Shown here: positions 1 through 11,643 of the stretch, piece after piece
How positions within the stretch are numbered: position 1 is the first letter of the stretch
How the letters are laid out: each line of letters starts with the position of its first letter
DNA from: Sabellastarte sp. h YS-2021
Taxonomy: Eukaryota; Annelida; Polychaeta; Sabellida; Sabellidae
DNA: 64,000 nt
Assembly (NCBI GenBank): GCA_964017235.1
Contig: OZ024930.1
Coordinates: 26,664,614-26,728,613, forward strand
Reading direction: 5' to 3'
The notes under the pieces: generated by a model
What the model saw: the letters and a program-made list of their open reading frames with translations, nothing else
What the model was told of the DNA's origin: nothing
Databases searched by the model: none
Made by a program: the position numbers and the translations under genes

Positions 1-1814
1 AAATAAAAGCCCAAAACCCACCCACAAAAGAGTACATTTGAAAATAATATTAATAATAATTTTTTTTTGTCGAATCTTCCGAAGTTTTAATTTTTGTCCT
101 CCAATGCTCTTATAATTGGCACAAAAATTAATAAAATAGAGTTGTGTAAGTTTATACAGTTAGAGTTGAGTAGGAGTGTTATCTAAGATCATCAGATCAT
201 CTTAAAACCCCAGTTACGCAACCAAGGATGGTCCGCAGGATCGCACCAAGTTTCCTAATATGGAAAATGTTGAGTGATTTCAGCCGTATCATCCCTATGT
301 CCTTGTGAGATCCATAGTGGCATACTACGATCTGTAGTGACATGCCAAGGATCAGATAAGATCCCTAGGATGTTACGGAAAAATTAAAACTGTTGGATTT
401 TTCTGTAAAGTCCGTATGCACCTTAGTATCCGTAGCTCTTCTGTATCTCATCCAGTTTCGGGCTATTTTGGTAGATAATATTACCCTACGATATTGGCTG
501 ATATTGAAATATTTTTACATTCAATATCAATATCCACACAGTCAAATGATTAACCCCTAGGAAAGACTATATGTTAAAGTTTGATAATGATATAGAAATT
601 TCAGTATACAGTACTTAAATAGCATTGGTACAAGGGGCAAAAATGTGTAGCCATGTTGGCATATATTGGAACAAATACAATAGTTGTGTTCCTTACTTCT
701 GCTCTGTTTCTGTAACTAGGAGTAGGAACACATCTCAGGCCTAGAGGCAGGGGAAAACTGCCGTGTTTTGACACAGGTTTTCTGATGTGGTGCGAAGCAA
801 TTATGTAGTCATGTCAGAGATTTACACGGGTCGTAAATCACCTTGCAGGAGCCAAGGGTGTGAAAGCCGCTTTCAAATGAAATATTCCAAAATACCATGT
901 GGATAAAATGCCAACTATTACAAATATAAATTACCTGTATTCTGTATAGGTAAATAAATACTGAACTATCTTCAATCAAGAGTGAAAGCCTGTGGAACAA
1001 TAGCTTAGTCTTCCAGAAGTTTATATATATTTTTTCAAATTATCAGTTTTTACAGCATTCAGGGGCCCGCGTTCTACTACTTGTTTATGTATTATACAGT
1101 ACACAAAGCCAACTCTAAAAAAAACCCTTAATATGTCACGTCACAAAACTCACAAAAAATACCAGGTAATAAGTTTAATTGTTCTTGTTTTATCAATTTA
1201 TTTTTTGAGTGTGTGTGTGTATGTAACATTATCAGGAAGACTTTCATGTTTACCTTCAAGTACTTCACCATAACATATTTACTTGGAGGGGCTTTCAGAG
1301 AGTATGAGAGGCACAGTTTTGGTGCATTACTCTCCTGTAATTAATAGCCTAATATTTGGCATGGACAAGTTTCTTACATAAAAATGTTCCCATTTATATA
1401 TTGTTGCGAAACCAAACAAAAAAATTTGTATATTATAGGTTTAGGTATAAAACACATTGATGTTAAAACCTACAGTTTTATTAATCAAAGCACATCAAAT
1501 TTTCTGAAGTAGACTCTATATATAATCCACTGTGTTGAAAAAAAAACCCCTTGTTTGTGTGAATTGTGGCAAATACCTAATTTCTTTTTACAAATGTGAT
1601 TTTTATGACAATTTCTGGTAATGTTTTTACAAACAAGGACTCCAGTAAACGTTAAAGAATGGTGTTACAAGTATCCTAGAATACAATCTAAAATATTGGG
1701 TAAAGAGTACCCTGCTGAGGGTGTGATCTGATTATTTTTGGAAGATATTCACAAAATGAATGAATCTCTCGACATATTTCACATGAAAATGGGCCATTTT
1801 GTAAGTTTGATCAC
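1..1814. other. AT-rich stretch, no exon recognised
   Basis: This lies downstream of exon 4 of the minus-strand LRR gene, so it is probably intron. I looked on the minus strand for a further 72-nt LRR exon with matching phase and found none. A small hairpin with about 9-bp arms (gatattgaa / ttcaatatc) lies near 510-530, and a short GT run near 1210. Nothing else is supported. Confidence 0.4.
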
Positions 1815-2139
1815 TAATGCCCCTTTCACACTACAGGCGGTCATCCTGCGGTTAGAAGTTTTTCTCGTCAGCGCCCTTATGTACATGGACCTCCTTTGGT
1901 TACCGTAGTCAGAATTTCATATGCACATGCGCAAAAAGTTTACGTATGCCCACGGTACCGAAATCAGAGGCGGAAATTTTAAACAGTCTAAAACTTCCAT
2001 AGGACTCACAAGGTAATGGACGATTCGCCACTGACTCACAAGGACCTCTATGGATGTGAGAAGGCTACCCAAGGACAGGGACATTTCCCAAATGAGGTCT
2101 ACCACGGGTCATACCGCCTGTAGAGTGAAAATGGTATTA
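1815..2139 (+). mobile_element. MITE family 1, copy 1 (non-autonomous TIR element)
   Basis: The ends are inverted: the left end reads TAATGCCCCTTTCACACTAC and the right end, reverse-complemented, reads TAATACCATTTTCACTCTAC, both continuing into AGGCGGT. There is no coding capacity. A second, oppositely oriented copy lies at 37219-37714. The two share about 100 bp of interior, including GGTACCG, a run matching TTCCATAGGAC, and a match around TCGCCACTGAC. It sits next to exon 4 of the LRR gene, presumably in an intron. The target duplication is not clear, so I do not assign a superfamily. Confidence 0.75.
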
Positions 2140-2315
2140 AAAGAGTAACTACCCAATGAGAGTAATGACGAAGGCTGTGCAAGTACAAAAACCACAACTT
2201 CTTACAGTCGTGACTGGGAGATCCCAGCTGGAAATTTCACATTTTCTACCCCAGTGTCTACACTAAACTATCACTGGTATTTTACTTTTGAAAGAAGAAT
2301 ACAACTAGTACTTAC

Positions 2316-2387
2316 AATAACAAATGGGTCAGGTTGTAATTCTGTGGAAAACTAGGCAACTCATCCAATTCATTGTACGTCAGTTTT
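2316..2387 (-). CDS. LRR gene exon 4: LRR 3
   Basis: It is a 72-nt exon with acceptor TTTCCAG and donor GTAAGT. It reads (L)KLTYNELDELPSFPQNYN and then LTHLLL. The shorter, proline-containing repeat is like the second or third LRR of LRIG proteins. The donor requires at least one more exon beyond those found here. Confidence 0.83.
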
Positions 2388-5300
2388 CTGGAAAGAAATA
2401 AAAGAAACATTCAAAGCCTGAAGCACTTCATATTCAGAAATACAATTCCTGCGTCTAGTATTTCATATATGTCAAAGAAAGTCCACACAATTTGAGTAAA
2501 GTGCGGAAATTCAAGGGGGTGTGCAAGTGTGTGAGGTAAAGTGTACATTTGATTTCCTTACAATGTTCACCCTTTTGGTACATATTTCAAACCACAGGAT
2601 GAAGTGCGCTAAATGTATAAAATTGTACCAAAAAGGTTCAAATTTATGCCAGGTTCAAAACTCCAAATACATATATAAGGAATGGAATGTTTATTTCATA
2701 ATTGTCATGTACCATTTGCACAGTACTTCCACAACTGGTGGCGATGATGGCTTCCGATTATCTTGACAAATCTTTGTTTTGTATTTGGAAGCAAAGCCTT
2801 TGCCTCCACTGGAATGGCAAAAACTCAAATATTTGTCTTTTATGCTAAATGACTGAGTTTTGGGGGAAAAATTTCAAACACTCTGAGTCTCATTAAAATG
2901 GGGCTTTTACTCAAATGAACACTACTCTTAATGGTGTTACTGTGAAACAACACGACTCCGGAACCATAATTCAGACAAATATGGTATGCAACATATATAA
3001 CTTGGACTACAAGTAGGCTTCTTCATATTGTGTTACAAACCAAGAAGAATCTCGACATACTCAATGCTCAATTCCCCATAAAGGCAACAAAATACCATTA
3101 TGATGACAACATTTATGGACGCAATGTTGACTTTACAAAAAGGTGTTACCTTTGTATCTCATTATCTGCATTCATAAAGCAGAATGAGAGCACATTAGAG
3201 CTGTTTAGTGAGAAATTTGTACAAACGGAATGCTTTTTTTTGGCTTTAAGAAGTGGGAAATTCTCCCCTTTATTTCATGTGTAAACATTATTGAGATTTC
3301 AACCACCCGCATTGCAATAAATACTTTTTCTGTCATCATTTAGCTCATATTTATGTTGGAAAGCTCGTTAAATTTTTCACACTGCATTCATAAATATACA
3401 CAATATTTCCAGATTTAATCCGACAGCCACTAATGTATGATCATCCTTCACAGGATAATAAATTCTATCAATTTATACCAAACAGAAAATAAAAGAAATG
3501 ATATGGCACTCACAATGTTTTCAGTTGCGGAAGATATATGAATAGTTCAGTATCGATTCTTTTCACCTTGTTTCCACTTAAGTTCCTACAAATAATAAAC
3601 AATAAATAAACAACTAATTATAAACAATATTTTAATTTTACCAAAAAAATGTTAATAAAAAATTAACAATAAAGTCTTCAAATTTAAATAAGAAAATGTA
3701 GAATTAAACCCTGTTAAATTGAATCTCAAGCGATCAGCAACATACTTCTGTTTAACCAGGATTTTCAGATAACGGAGTAAATGTCAATGACAAATGTCAC
3801 CCAAGGATCCAACTCTAAAGTGACTTGAGAACCTGTACTAAGATTTTACAGGTCACCTCAGAGTTGGGAATGTTACTGAATATGATTTCACAATTTTTTT
3901 ACTTGAAATCTAAGTAATGCTTAAAATCTAAGTTAGGAATGGTCTAAGCATTGTTTGTGAATATTGCCCCTTATATTACTTTACCTCCACCTAAAAGGGA
4001 ATTCTACTGTCTTTGAAGTACTGTCTAAATTGTGGAATATATAAAAGCTTTCTTGTAAGTTGGAAGTACTGTCTAATTACAACTAAAGTACTGTAGTACT
4101 GAAATAAGAAACCCTCCAAAGCATCTACTGAGAATCATAAAAGAGAAAGGTCAAACAAGAGGAATGCTGAGTACATGGTTGCATTGAAAACACAGTATGT
4201 CTGTTGTAATGACTAGAGGCTAAGCAGCTGAGTAAAGTTTCCTAACAGTAAAACCTCAGTAGCTTAAGTGTATGTACACAGTGGGCTAGAAAAGCCTCAG
4301 AGGAGATTTGTCATTGAAAAGTTTGCCTTAGAGCTGAGGCAATATTTTCATAAACCATTCACAATTATAAACCATTTTATAACTGTGAGAAGTTTTCATT
4401 CATTATTTAGATATATACTATTATATATTAAAAGTTCAAAGAGTATATTGTTTGAGCTTAAAACTATTGAAATTTCAGTAAAATATCTTGAAAATGTTTT
4501 TGAAAATAAGGTCTTGTTTGATGGAGTAAATTAACATTAATCTAACATCAGCACAGAAATTACTTTGGCAATAACTAACATTTGTTACAGTTCAAAATGA
4601 ACGTGTACATTTAGTATTGTTCAATGTCTCATTGATTTATACTGCAAATCTTTTAGCAGTAGAGAAAAACACACAAATCAGAAAGGTCACTTATGTTTAC
4701 TAATGTTTGATATATTTCTCTCAAGAGTCACAAGTACTTCGATAATTTAGCTCAATACTTCCAGTTCATCAAATGATTTAACTGACCTGATAACCAAGAG
4801 CAATTTAAAATTGTCCCCTCCCCGCCCCTTTTAAAAACATGTGGTTTCATGTTACTTAAGTTTCATTACAGAAAAAGACTGAGATGTCATAACCTATTAT
4901 TACTACAAAAGTATACAAGTGAAATATATGCTTTAGTATTAAACATATTTGGTTAAAAGATTTAAAACTAGATTTGAATAAATTTCAGAATTGTCATTAA
5001 TGCTGTTCATTGCCTGATATGGAAACTAGTGTTTATACTCTGAGAGTTTGCACAAACAATTCAGAGTTAATTGTGGCCAAAATGACGCAGGGATGGATCA
5101 GTAGTCTCCGTATTTCAGTACCAAGAGCATTTTACTGAAATACTGTGATGACACATTACAACCGCCTTCTTGATTGTCAACACATATAATCGAACGAAAA
5201 CTTAAAAAGAGCAGACACTGACCCTCAATCTGAAGAACTATAAACTTTTATTCTGGAGCTTTTTGCATTAACAGACTTTCATAGCAATGTTATTCAGCAG

Positions 5301-8300
5301 AACTACCATGTTTTGGTTTCAAGAGTTTCATTTGTAAGACAGGAAAGATTATCAGAATAACACCCGCCAAGTAGATTTCTGCAAAGTACAGAGTACTAAA
5401 ACTGGGTCTGATTTTTTTTATACTTCCTAAGTAAATGTCAAGTCAAGTAAGAAACACTTATAAACATCCTCTAAGTAAACTTCATACAAGATAATATTGG
5501 GCAAAAATCTATCAAATAAATAAATTTTAACATCATATCCTTCAAGTGAGAACACCTAAAAACTGGCAGATCATTAGTACTGTCCCAAATGGGTTATTTC
5601 TGACATATATGTCATGGTAGAAAGTCAAATCTGGTAGAAATTTAATTGGACTTTCCACTGGTAAAAAGTCCAATCTAGGAGATCTGGGATTGCCCTGGGA
5701 TCTGAAATCTAAAAATAGCATCAGAGATGCCCGTACCCTACAGCCTGGGAAAATAGTTTTCAACACCATGAGATATAGAAGTAGTGAAACAGTACACAGA
5801 TTGGGATACTTTCAGAGCAGTGTCAGTGTCCAAATAATGTTTAAGTAGAGAAAATAACATCTAAGAGAAAGAAATTGCATGTACAACAAGACAATTCAGT
5901 AAACTAAAAATAATGAAGCTTTAAGACTTCTCCCATTTTGATTTTCATTTGAATGGTCGAATTATGGTTTGGATGTTTTGAATATTACCCATACATACAG
6001 ATGTAGCAATACATGCTTTTATGTGGAATTGGGGCAAAACCTGTGGCTCACTTGATGCAATACCATCTGTTACAATGGTAAGTTGCAAAAGTAAAATGGT
6101 TAATGACTTCTAATAGGACTTTAACAGTGTCAAATCCAGGTCTCACCATGACGTTGCACACATATAATCCTTGACCAATGTCCCTACCAAATTTCAACCT
6201 CCTGTACCTTATGGTTTCCAAAATATAGCCCAGACAAGGCATTATAGGTTAAGGTCACTACAGCAAGGTCAAATCAAGGTCAGACCATGACGTTTTACAT
6301 CTACACACCCTAGCCAATGTCTCTATTCAGTATCAACTTCCCACACCTTACGGTTTCCGAGATACACCCTGAACAAGATTTTATAGGTCAAGGTCACTAC
6401 GGCAAGGTCAAAGGTCAAATCAAGGTCACGCCATAACATTGCACACCTACAGCCCCTAACCAATATCCCTACCAAGTATCAACTTTCTACACCTTACGGT
6501 TTCCGAGATATAGCCCAGACAACATTTTATAGGTCAAGGTCACCACGTCAAGGTCAAATCAAGGTCACACCATGACATTGCACACCTACAACCCCTAACC
6601 AATGTACCTACCAAGTATCAACTTCCTACACCTTACGGTTTCCGAGATATAGCCCGGACAAGATTTTCACACTCGAGGTCACTACAGCAAGGTCAAATCA
6701 AGGTCAGACCATGATGCTGCACACCTACACCTCCTAACCAATGTCCCTACCAAGTATCAACTTCCTACACCTTACGGTTTCTGAGATACAGCCTGGACAA
6801 ACTTTTTCCCGCAGCCCGCCCACCCACCCACCCATCCGGACACCATGGGTGAAAACAATACCCCGACAGCCCTTAAGGGGCTGTGGGGTAATAAAACTTG
6901 GTTGACATTGCAATCCCATTCTATTTCAAGAATTTCACAATTAACATCAAAGCACACCACCATTTTTCAAGGGAAATCTGTAATATGGACATGACTATTA
7001 TAAGATGTAAATGTCCTATAACAAGTTGATCTCAGCATGTAAAACTTGTAGTACTGTCACCTCATCCAGAGTTTCAACATCTAGATTGGAATATCTATTA
7101 AGTTTATTAGATTTCGGACCCCAGGGCAATACCCAAATCTCTTGGACTGGACTTTCTACTTTCAGAAACTCCAATTGGACTTTCTACCAGTAGAATTTAA
7201 AATTCCACCAGATAGGACTTTTTACCATGACATATACATACCTGAGCCTCACTTTAAAACTACATCTATAGCTTCAGTTAGTGGTGTGAACGATAAACTG
7301 GTAAGCGGTTTTTCGTTCGCTTTTGGTAAAAATAATCCGCAAGGAATATTTGGGAATATTCATCATATACTTCATCAAAACAACCAAAAATACATATATT
7401 TTGTGAAATAAGTTACATTTTTACTTTGTATTGAGCAAAAGTCATGTTTACGTACTTTTTAATATCTCGTGAAAGCCATTTCCAGTTGCAAGTTCTGGTT
7501 CATATACGCCCCGCAAGAAATAATCAATGCCAGTAACAAGCATACAAAATACCGGATTTCGTTCGTTTCAAAGCCCCGGTAACCGGTTTTGATTTCTGTA
7601 AACGGTAATTCAGTATATTAACTGTGGATATAGCAGATAGAAATAAGGGCAGTAAAAGGTGTTTTGCTAAATTTACATGATTAAAATGCTTTCTATGTAT
7701 AGAAATACCCCAAAAATTATATATTTATGGGGTTTTGATAGATTTCTGATACATTTATATTTGAAAGCGAGTAATCATAACCGAGATGACTTTTCATAAA
7801 TGAAGATCCGGATGCAGATTTTGTACTCGTTTCCACCCTTATTCATTTCCTGTACGTGGGACTTTTTGACTGGGGTTGTACTAAATAACAACTTATTATT
7901 TTTTTTTTGGGGGGGGGGGGAATCCCGGAATAGGAATGGTTTTGTATTGGCGGCCTCATGATCTACATATTTTTAATACCAATCCATCCCCAAGAAGAAA
8001 TACTATGGCAACCATTGAGCACTTTACCAATAATGTTAAGTCTTTCTGAGTTGTTGCCAATTATGTCATATATTTATATTTCAATACTTACAGTTCATCT
8101 AAGTTTGTCAGTCCTTGAAAGGCAGAAGGTAAAACCTCAGAAATTTTGTTCGAGGACAAATCCCTAAAATAAATAAAACATAATAATGAGCACGGCCCTA
8201 AACATTATAAACTGATTGACAAACTTTATAAATAATCAAATTATGTATTCTCCAAAATATACGACATGGTTACCTGTGCCCTACTTTATTTACATGTACA

Positions 8301-9404
8301 GTTGTGGTACAACCCCACTAAAAACTAAAGATTTACTCTACAAATGTGTGCACTCAAGTATTCCCAACAACTATTTTCCCTCTACATGCAAAAACAGTTC
8401 AGTATACACAATTGTCATTTTCCCATGTGTTTCCCATTTTCCAAGTTTTTGTTTAAAGATTTATCAAATAACTGGCAATGCTCTTTTATTGTAAAACTTG
8501 TGTGAACCAGCTTATATATATCATATTCACCAAGTCCTAAAATTTATATAGTTTTTTTTTCAACATAAACCAAATGGCATCAGTTAATAAAATCTATTCA
8601 ATAGTTAAGTCTTTCATTCAAATTCCAGTTTTATATTGAGGCCTTCTTCGCAAATAAAGTACAGCCAAAGTAACCATGTATAAATGACACAGATTAAATA
8701 ACAATAAACTGAACAAACTTAATAAATACACAACAGAACCAAATTATACACACATGTAGAAGTATTTATAAAAATTTTTGACCATAATTTACAATTTTAT
8801 GGTAACTGAGTTATATCAATAACAGTTGAAACTTGTTCCCATAACTTTACCACAAACCTTTTTTATATTTCTATATTTTTGATTCCTTTGAATTAAAATA
8901 TTCATCGATACAAGAACTGTGGATAGCTTCTGTTAGACTTTAAGAATTATGGTTACTATGTAAAACCAGATTCATGCTGTTTAATTTACAGTAAACAGTT
9001 TGTTACAGTGTTGTTAAATTCCTCTGATTTATCAGTTTAGTATATGACAAAAATGTCGCAAAAATCACTATAAGGGAGAAATGATATAAACTTCAACAAA
9101 AAAAAGTTGAAATAAAAAATCTATTGTCAGTTTTGGACATAAATTTATGTACTGCCTTGTGGAATTGACAGTATCGAGTACAACTGAGCGATAATATGAG
9201 GTATTGATCCACTTACAAGATTTTCACCCAAATTGGCAGATCCATTGGAATGCTATCCAGGTTTCTTTTACTACAGTCAACCATATTCCCAAGACAAGTA
9301 CATGCCGAGGGACACAGGAAGTTCTCACTTAAAGCAATATTCCAAAAATACGCGAAAATAACAACAAAAGAAATCTTCACTTTACAAAACATTACATCCG
9401 CCAT
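2316..9404 (-). CDS. Leucine-rich-repeat secreted/membrane protein, 5' four coding exons (partial, spliced)
   Basis: Coding exons are the complement of 9217-9404, 8092-8163, 3514-3585 and 2316-2387. The protein starts with a signal peptide (MADVMFCKVKISFVVIFAYF...), then an LRRNT cap with cysteines in the pattern C-x3-C-x-C-x6-C. Three LRRs of 24 residues follow, each on its own 72-nt exon. Every junction splits a leucine codon after its second base, so all reading frames join without a stop. The cap and the phrase DLPIWVKILDLSSNKIS resemble LRIG and Slit-type proteins. Of these I favour LRIG because of the LP.W..LDLS spacing and the short third repeat (NELDELPSFPQ), but no Ig, EGF or transmembrane part is in the window, so the family call is tentative. 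The gene continues beyond the left edge. Introns carry transposons, including a 1.6-kb TIR element in intron 2. Confidence 0.82.
2388..3513 (-). other. Intron 3 of the LRR gene
   Basis: It is bounded by GTGAGT and TTTCCAG on the minus strand. It is AT-rich, with no ORF of note and no repeat I could identify. Confidence 0.7.
3514..3585 (-). CDS. LRR gene exon 3: LRR 2
   Basis: It is a 72-nt exon with acceptor TTTGTAG and donor GTGAGT. It reads (L)NLSGNKVKRIDTELFIYL and then PQLKTL. Phase is identical to exon 2. It is separated from exon 2 by a 4.5-kb intron. Confidence 0.87.
3586..5605 (-). other. Intron 2 of the LRR gene, 3' part
   Basis: AT-rich intron sequence between exon 3 and the TIR element at 5608-7234. 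Short ORFs here lack codon structure or motifs. No further exon was seen. Confidence 0.6.
5608..7234. mobile_element. TIR DNA element carrying an internal satellite array
   Basis: Both ends start TATGTCATGGTA(G/A)AAAGTC and are flanked by a TA dinucleotide (5606-5607 and 7235-7236). The inverted repeats are long: left 5608-5711, right 7108-7234, differing by small indels and by one extra copy of an AGAAAGTCCAATTGG-like word on the right. The interior holds no transposase. It has a five-unit tandem array (6110-6805) and a short CCCA run. TA duplications fit a Tc1/mariner-like insertion mode, but that is inferred from the ends only. It lies inside intron 2 of the LRR gene. Confidence 0.8.
6110..6805 (+). 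repeat. Tandem array, about 139-bp unit, five copies
   Basis: The anchor word ACCTTACGG (ACCTTATGG in the first unit) begins at 6206, 6345, 6491, 6630 and 6769, giving spacings of 139, 146, 139 and 139. The single 146 spacing comes from an extra AAGGTCA word near 6405-6415. Units contain several AAGGTCA/TCAAGGTCA words plus the shared phrases CCAATGTCCCTACCAA and GGTTTCCGAGATA. The outer units are the most diverged. Confidence 0.9.
7235..8091 (-). other. Intron 2 of the LRR gene, 5' part
   Basis: Unique-looking intron sequence with a T10G12 homopolymer block near 7899-7920. No exon or mobile element was recognised. Confidence 0.6.
8092..8163 (-). CDS. LRR gene exon 2: LRR 1
   Basis: It is a 72-nt exon with acceptor ATTTTAG and donor GTAAGT. 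It reads (L)DLSSNKISEVLPSAFQG and ends at TNLDEL, a textbook 24-residue LRR. The first base completes the Leu codon begun in exon 1. Confidence 0.87.
8164..9216 (-). other. Intron 1 of the LRR gene
   Basis: It runs from donor GTAAGT to acceptor ATTTTAG on the minus strand. It is AT-rich and no repeats were recognised. Confidence 0.7.
9217..9404 (-). CDS. LRR gene exon 1: signal peptide and LRRNT
   Basis: I chose the ATG at 9404 because it has A at -3 and G at +4 (ATCATGG) and is followed at once by a hydrophobic signal peptide. An in-frame upstream ATG at 9467 would put 21 extra residues in front of it. The LRRNT motif is CPSACTCLGNMVDC. The exon ends at a consensus donor, GTAAGT (plus strand 9211-9216), after the first two bases of a Leu codon. 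Confidence 0.85.
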
Positions 9405-9720
9405 GATGGTAAATATAAGTTGGGTGGGTTTTGCAACCCACATCAAAACACAAGAAAAAGTATCCAATATGACGTCCTGTCGTTTGCAAAACTTTAGTAA
9501 AACACAGAGAAATCGTCAGTCTATTCCTTGGTGATATTGTTGCTCCATTGCTGACGTGTTTACTGGCCTAATCTCTCTTATAATCTAACCTAATTATCAC
9601 CTCTCCACAACACAACACTTGGTAATCCATATTACGGGCACGTTATGAACTTCTTGTCAAAGTGTTGTCGATTCTCATTGGTTGCCGTGGGTCACGTGCT
9701 TACATATTTTAACACCTTGT
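9405..9720 (-). promoter_or_regulatory. Probable 5' UTR and promoter of the LRR gene
   Basis: Upstream of the start codon the minus strand holds a CCAAT box (complement of 9677-9681), a palindromic CACGTG E-box (9693-9698) and a GACGTC CRE-like core (9471-9476). No TATA box is obvious. Local GC content is higher than in the flanks. Assignment is by position and motifs only. Confidence 0.35.
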
Positions 9721-11224
9721 GGAAGGCACTGAGTACAAACTCTCTTCAAGAAAAAAGAAATGAATGAGAATATAAACACATGAACTAACCAATCAGAATC
9801 AAGTTTGTAGTGTGATTAAACCTACATAACTTCTACATACAAAAATAAACATATCATTGACAAGTTGATAGCACACAGTTGTTATTAGCGAGTGTGTTTT
9901 CTTTTTGGTGGGAAAGTTGGTGGACTGGAATATTAGTAAAATATAAATTCTGCACTTAATACGATGTTGTTTCAAAGCCGATAACGGGGCCTTAATTGTT
10001 GATAATTGATACAATTCATTAATTACACAATAAAGTAATTATAGGCTTATTTGAATCATTATGAAAACATTGTGCAACATGTAATTAATTAAAACCTCTA
10101 GAGAAATTAGATAATCTTGGCATTTAAAATTATTATAATAATAGAAATTGTTTTTGAAATTATGTTGTGTAATTTTTGGATGTGCAGTGTTTAACAAAGG
10201 AGTTATTTTGTCAGCTAAACGTACACAAACGGTATAAACTATATAAAATAAGTTTGATATGTGATGAAGTGCAAATGACACCAAAAACTCCGGGTGTAGA
10301 CAAGGGAGATCAAGCAATGCCTTTATTACAAATAAACTGTGTAGAGTTGATCTGACTTCTTGATACAAATGGTGTTTATGATACAACGTATTCTGATACG
10401 CTTGTGTTTTTCTAGAGACCCTGGAAAGAAAATAATGAGAATCAATAATGAAAACAGAAATTGAATAGTTCCAATAAGATCAATTAGGTTTGCTTATTGT
10501 AGTGTGAAAGCAGCCAAAGTCAGAACACAAACTTACACACCATGTATTTATGTAGAAAATCGTTTAAGGTATCTGTGTTAATTATTGTGAGTTAATGAAA
10601 TAAATGTTAGATATGCATGAGTTACGTTAATGAAATAAATGTTAGATATGCATGAGTTACAAACAAATTTTGCACCGCCGATATACCATTGGAAAAATTT
10701 ACAGTATATATATATACTTGTAATAGTAATCAAATATATACTGGGCGTAGTAATAAAATGTATACAGGGCAGCAGTTTTTATATTGTTTTAAATTCTAAA
10801 ACTCTTATTTTTATCATACTCGTTTTATAACAGGAGATTTCCTTTTGTTTGCATTTTTTTTAATTCGCTTGTTATAAATATCCAAAAAAAAAAACCCCCA
10901 CTTAATATAGTTTCCTTGAGGATCTATTCTTCATTTAATGTTGTAGTGATTTGCCTGGATTTTCATTCCCACAACAAAGTAAAAAGGCTTTCTCCCAGCA
11001 TAAATAAAGCTTTGTTTGGAAGTTAGAACACATAACTGTATTTTTTATCCTATACAATAACACATCTTTACATTTTTATGTAGAGTTGCTCCAAGTCTTT
11101 GTATTTCTTATTCCACCAAATCTGACATACATGGAATCATTATGAATCCACAAATGGGTGGGGAAATTACTGTCAGAGATGAAATACAGCCCCACATTTT
11201 GGTAAAAAAGTCATACAGTCCTCA
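9721..11224. other. Intergenic, AT-rich
   Basis: No gene is supported. It holds the exact 35-bp duplication at 10591-10660 and short homopolymers. ORFs in this stretch show no motif. Confidence 0.5.
10591..10660 (+). repeat. Exact 35-bp tandem duplication
   Basis: Two perfect copies, 10591-10625 and 10626-10660. Each starts GTTAATGAAATAAATG and ends GATATGCATGAGTTAC. The absence of differences suggests a recent event. Confidence 0.95.
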
Positions 11225-11411
11225 TATAATACCTTAGTAGACAAAAGGACTTGAAGAAAGTCTAATTTGTATGTGGCTTACTGAACAAGGGGAAAAGTGA
11301 TTAATTTTGTGGAAAGGTCCATCCCGAATTTTCAAAAGTCTCCTTTTCAGTGACTGATCAGCTGCTTTGGTGGAATCTGCCCTCTACGAGAGCTTTCTAG
11401 TTCATGTATAT
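11225..11411 (+). repeat. Dispersed repeat R1, fragment
   Basis: The 3' portion matches the copy at 59105-59510: an AAAAGTGATTA...TTTTGTGGAAA block, then the terminal phrase (G)GTGGAATCTGCCCTCTACGA and GTGCTTT-like GAGCTTTCTAGT. Other copies are at 13640-13872 and 29670-29990. It is non-coding. Confidence 0.55.
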
Positions 11412-11643
11412 TGCCCTAGCTGTTCATTTCAGAGGGTAACTTGTGATTTGGATTGCATTATTGACGATTTTTTTGAAAAGTGAAATAATCTCCCCTTGAA
11501 AAGAAATCCCCCCCCCCCCCCCCCAACACACACATAAATAGTGGATTCATAATGACCTCTTACAGAAAAAAACACGAATCTGAAGGTTTCCCAAAGTAAG
11601 CTCATACCGTTTCCATATAGGGACCTTAAAAACATCTAATATA

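Noticed and set aside
4268-4534. 88-residue plus-strand ORF
   Set aside because: It lies in intron 2 of the minus-strand LRR gene, is AT-rich and has no motif or codon pattern.
7899-7920. T/G homopolymer blocks as regulatory signals
   Set aside because: They are simple homopolymers of the kind scattered through the window (also 11511, 28595, 58826).
10039-10386. 115-residue minus-strand ORF
   Set aside because: It has a hydrophobic, low-complexity composition from AT-rich DNA and no signal or domain. It also lacks splice or polyA context.
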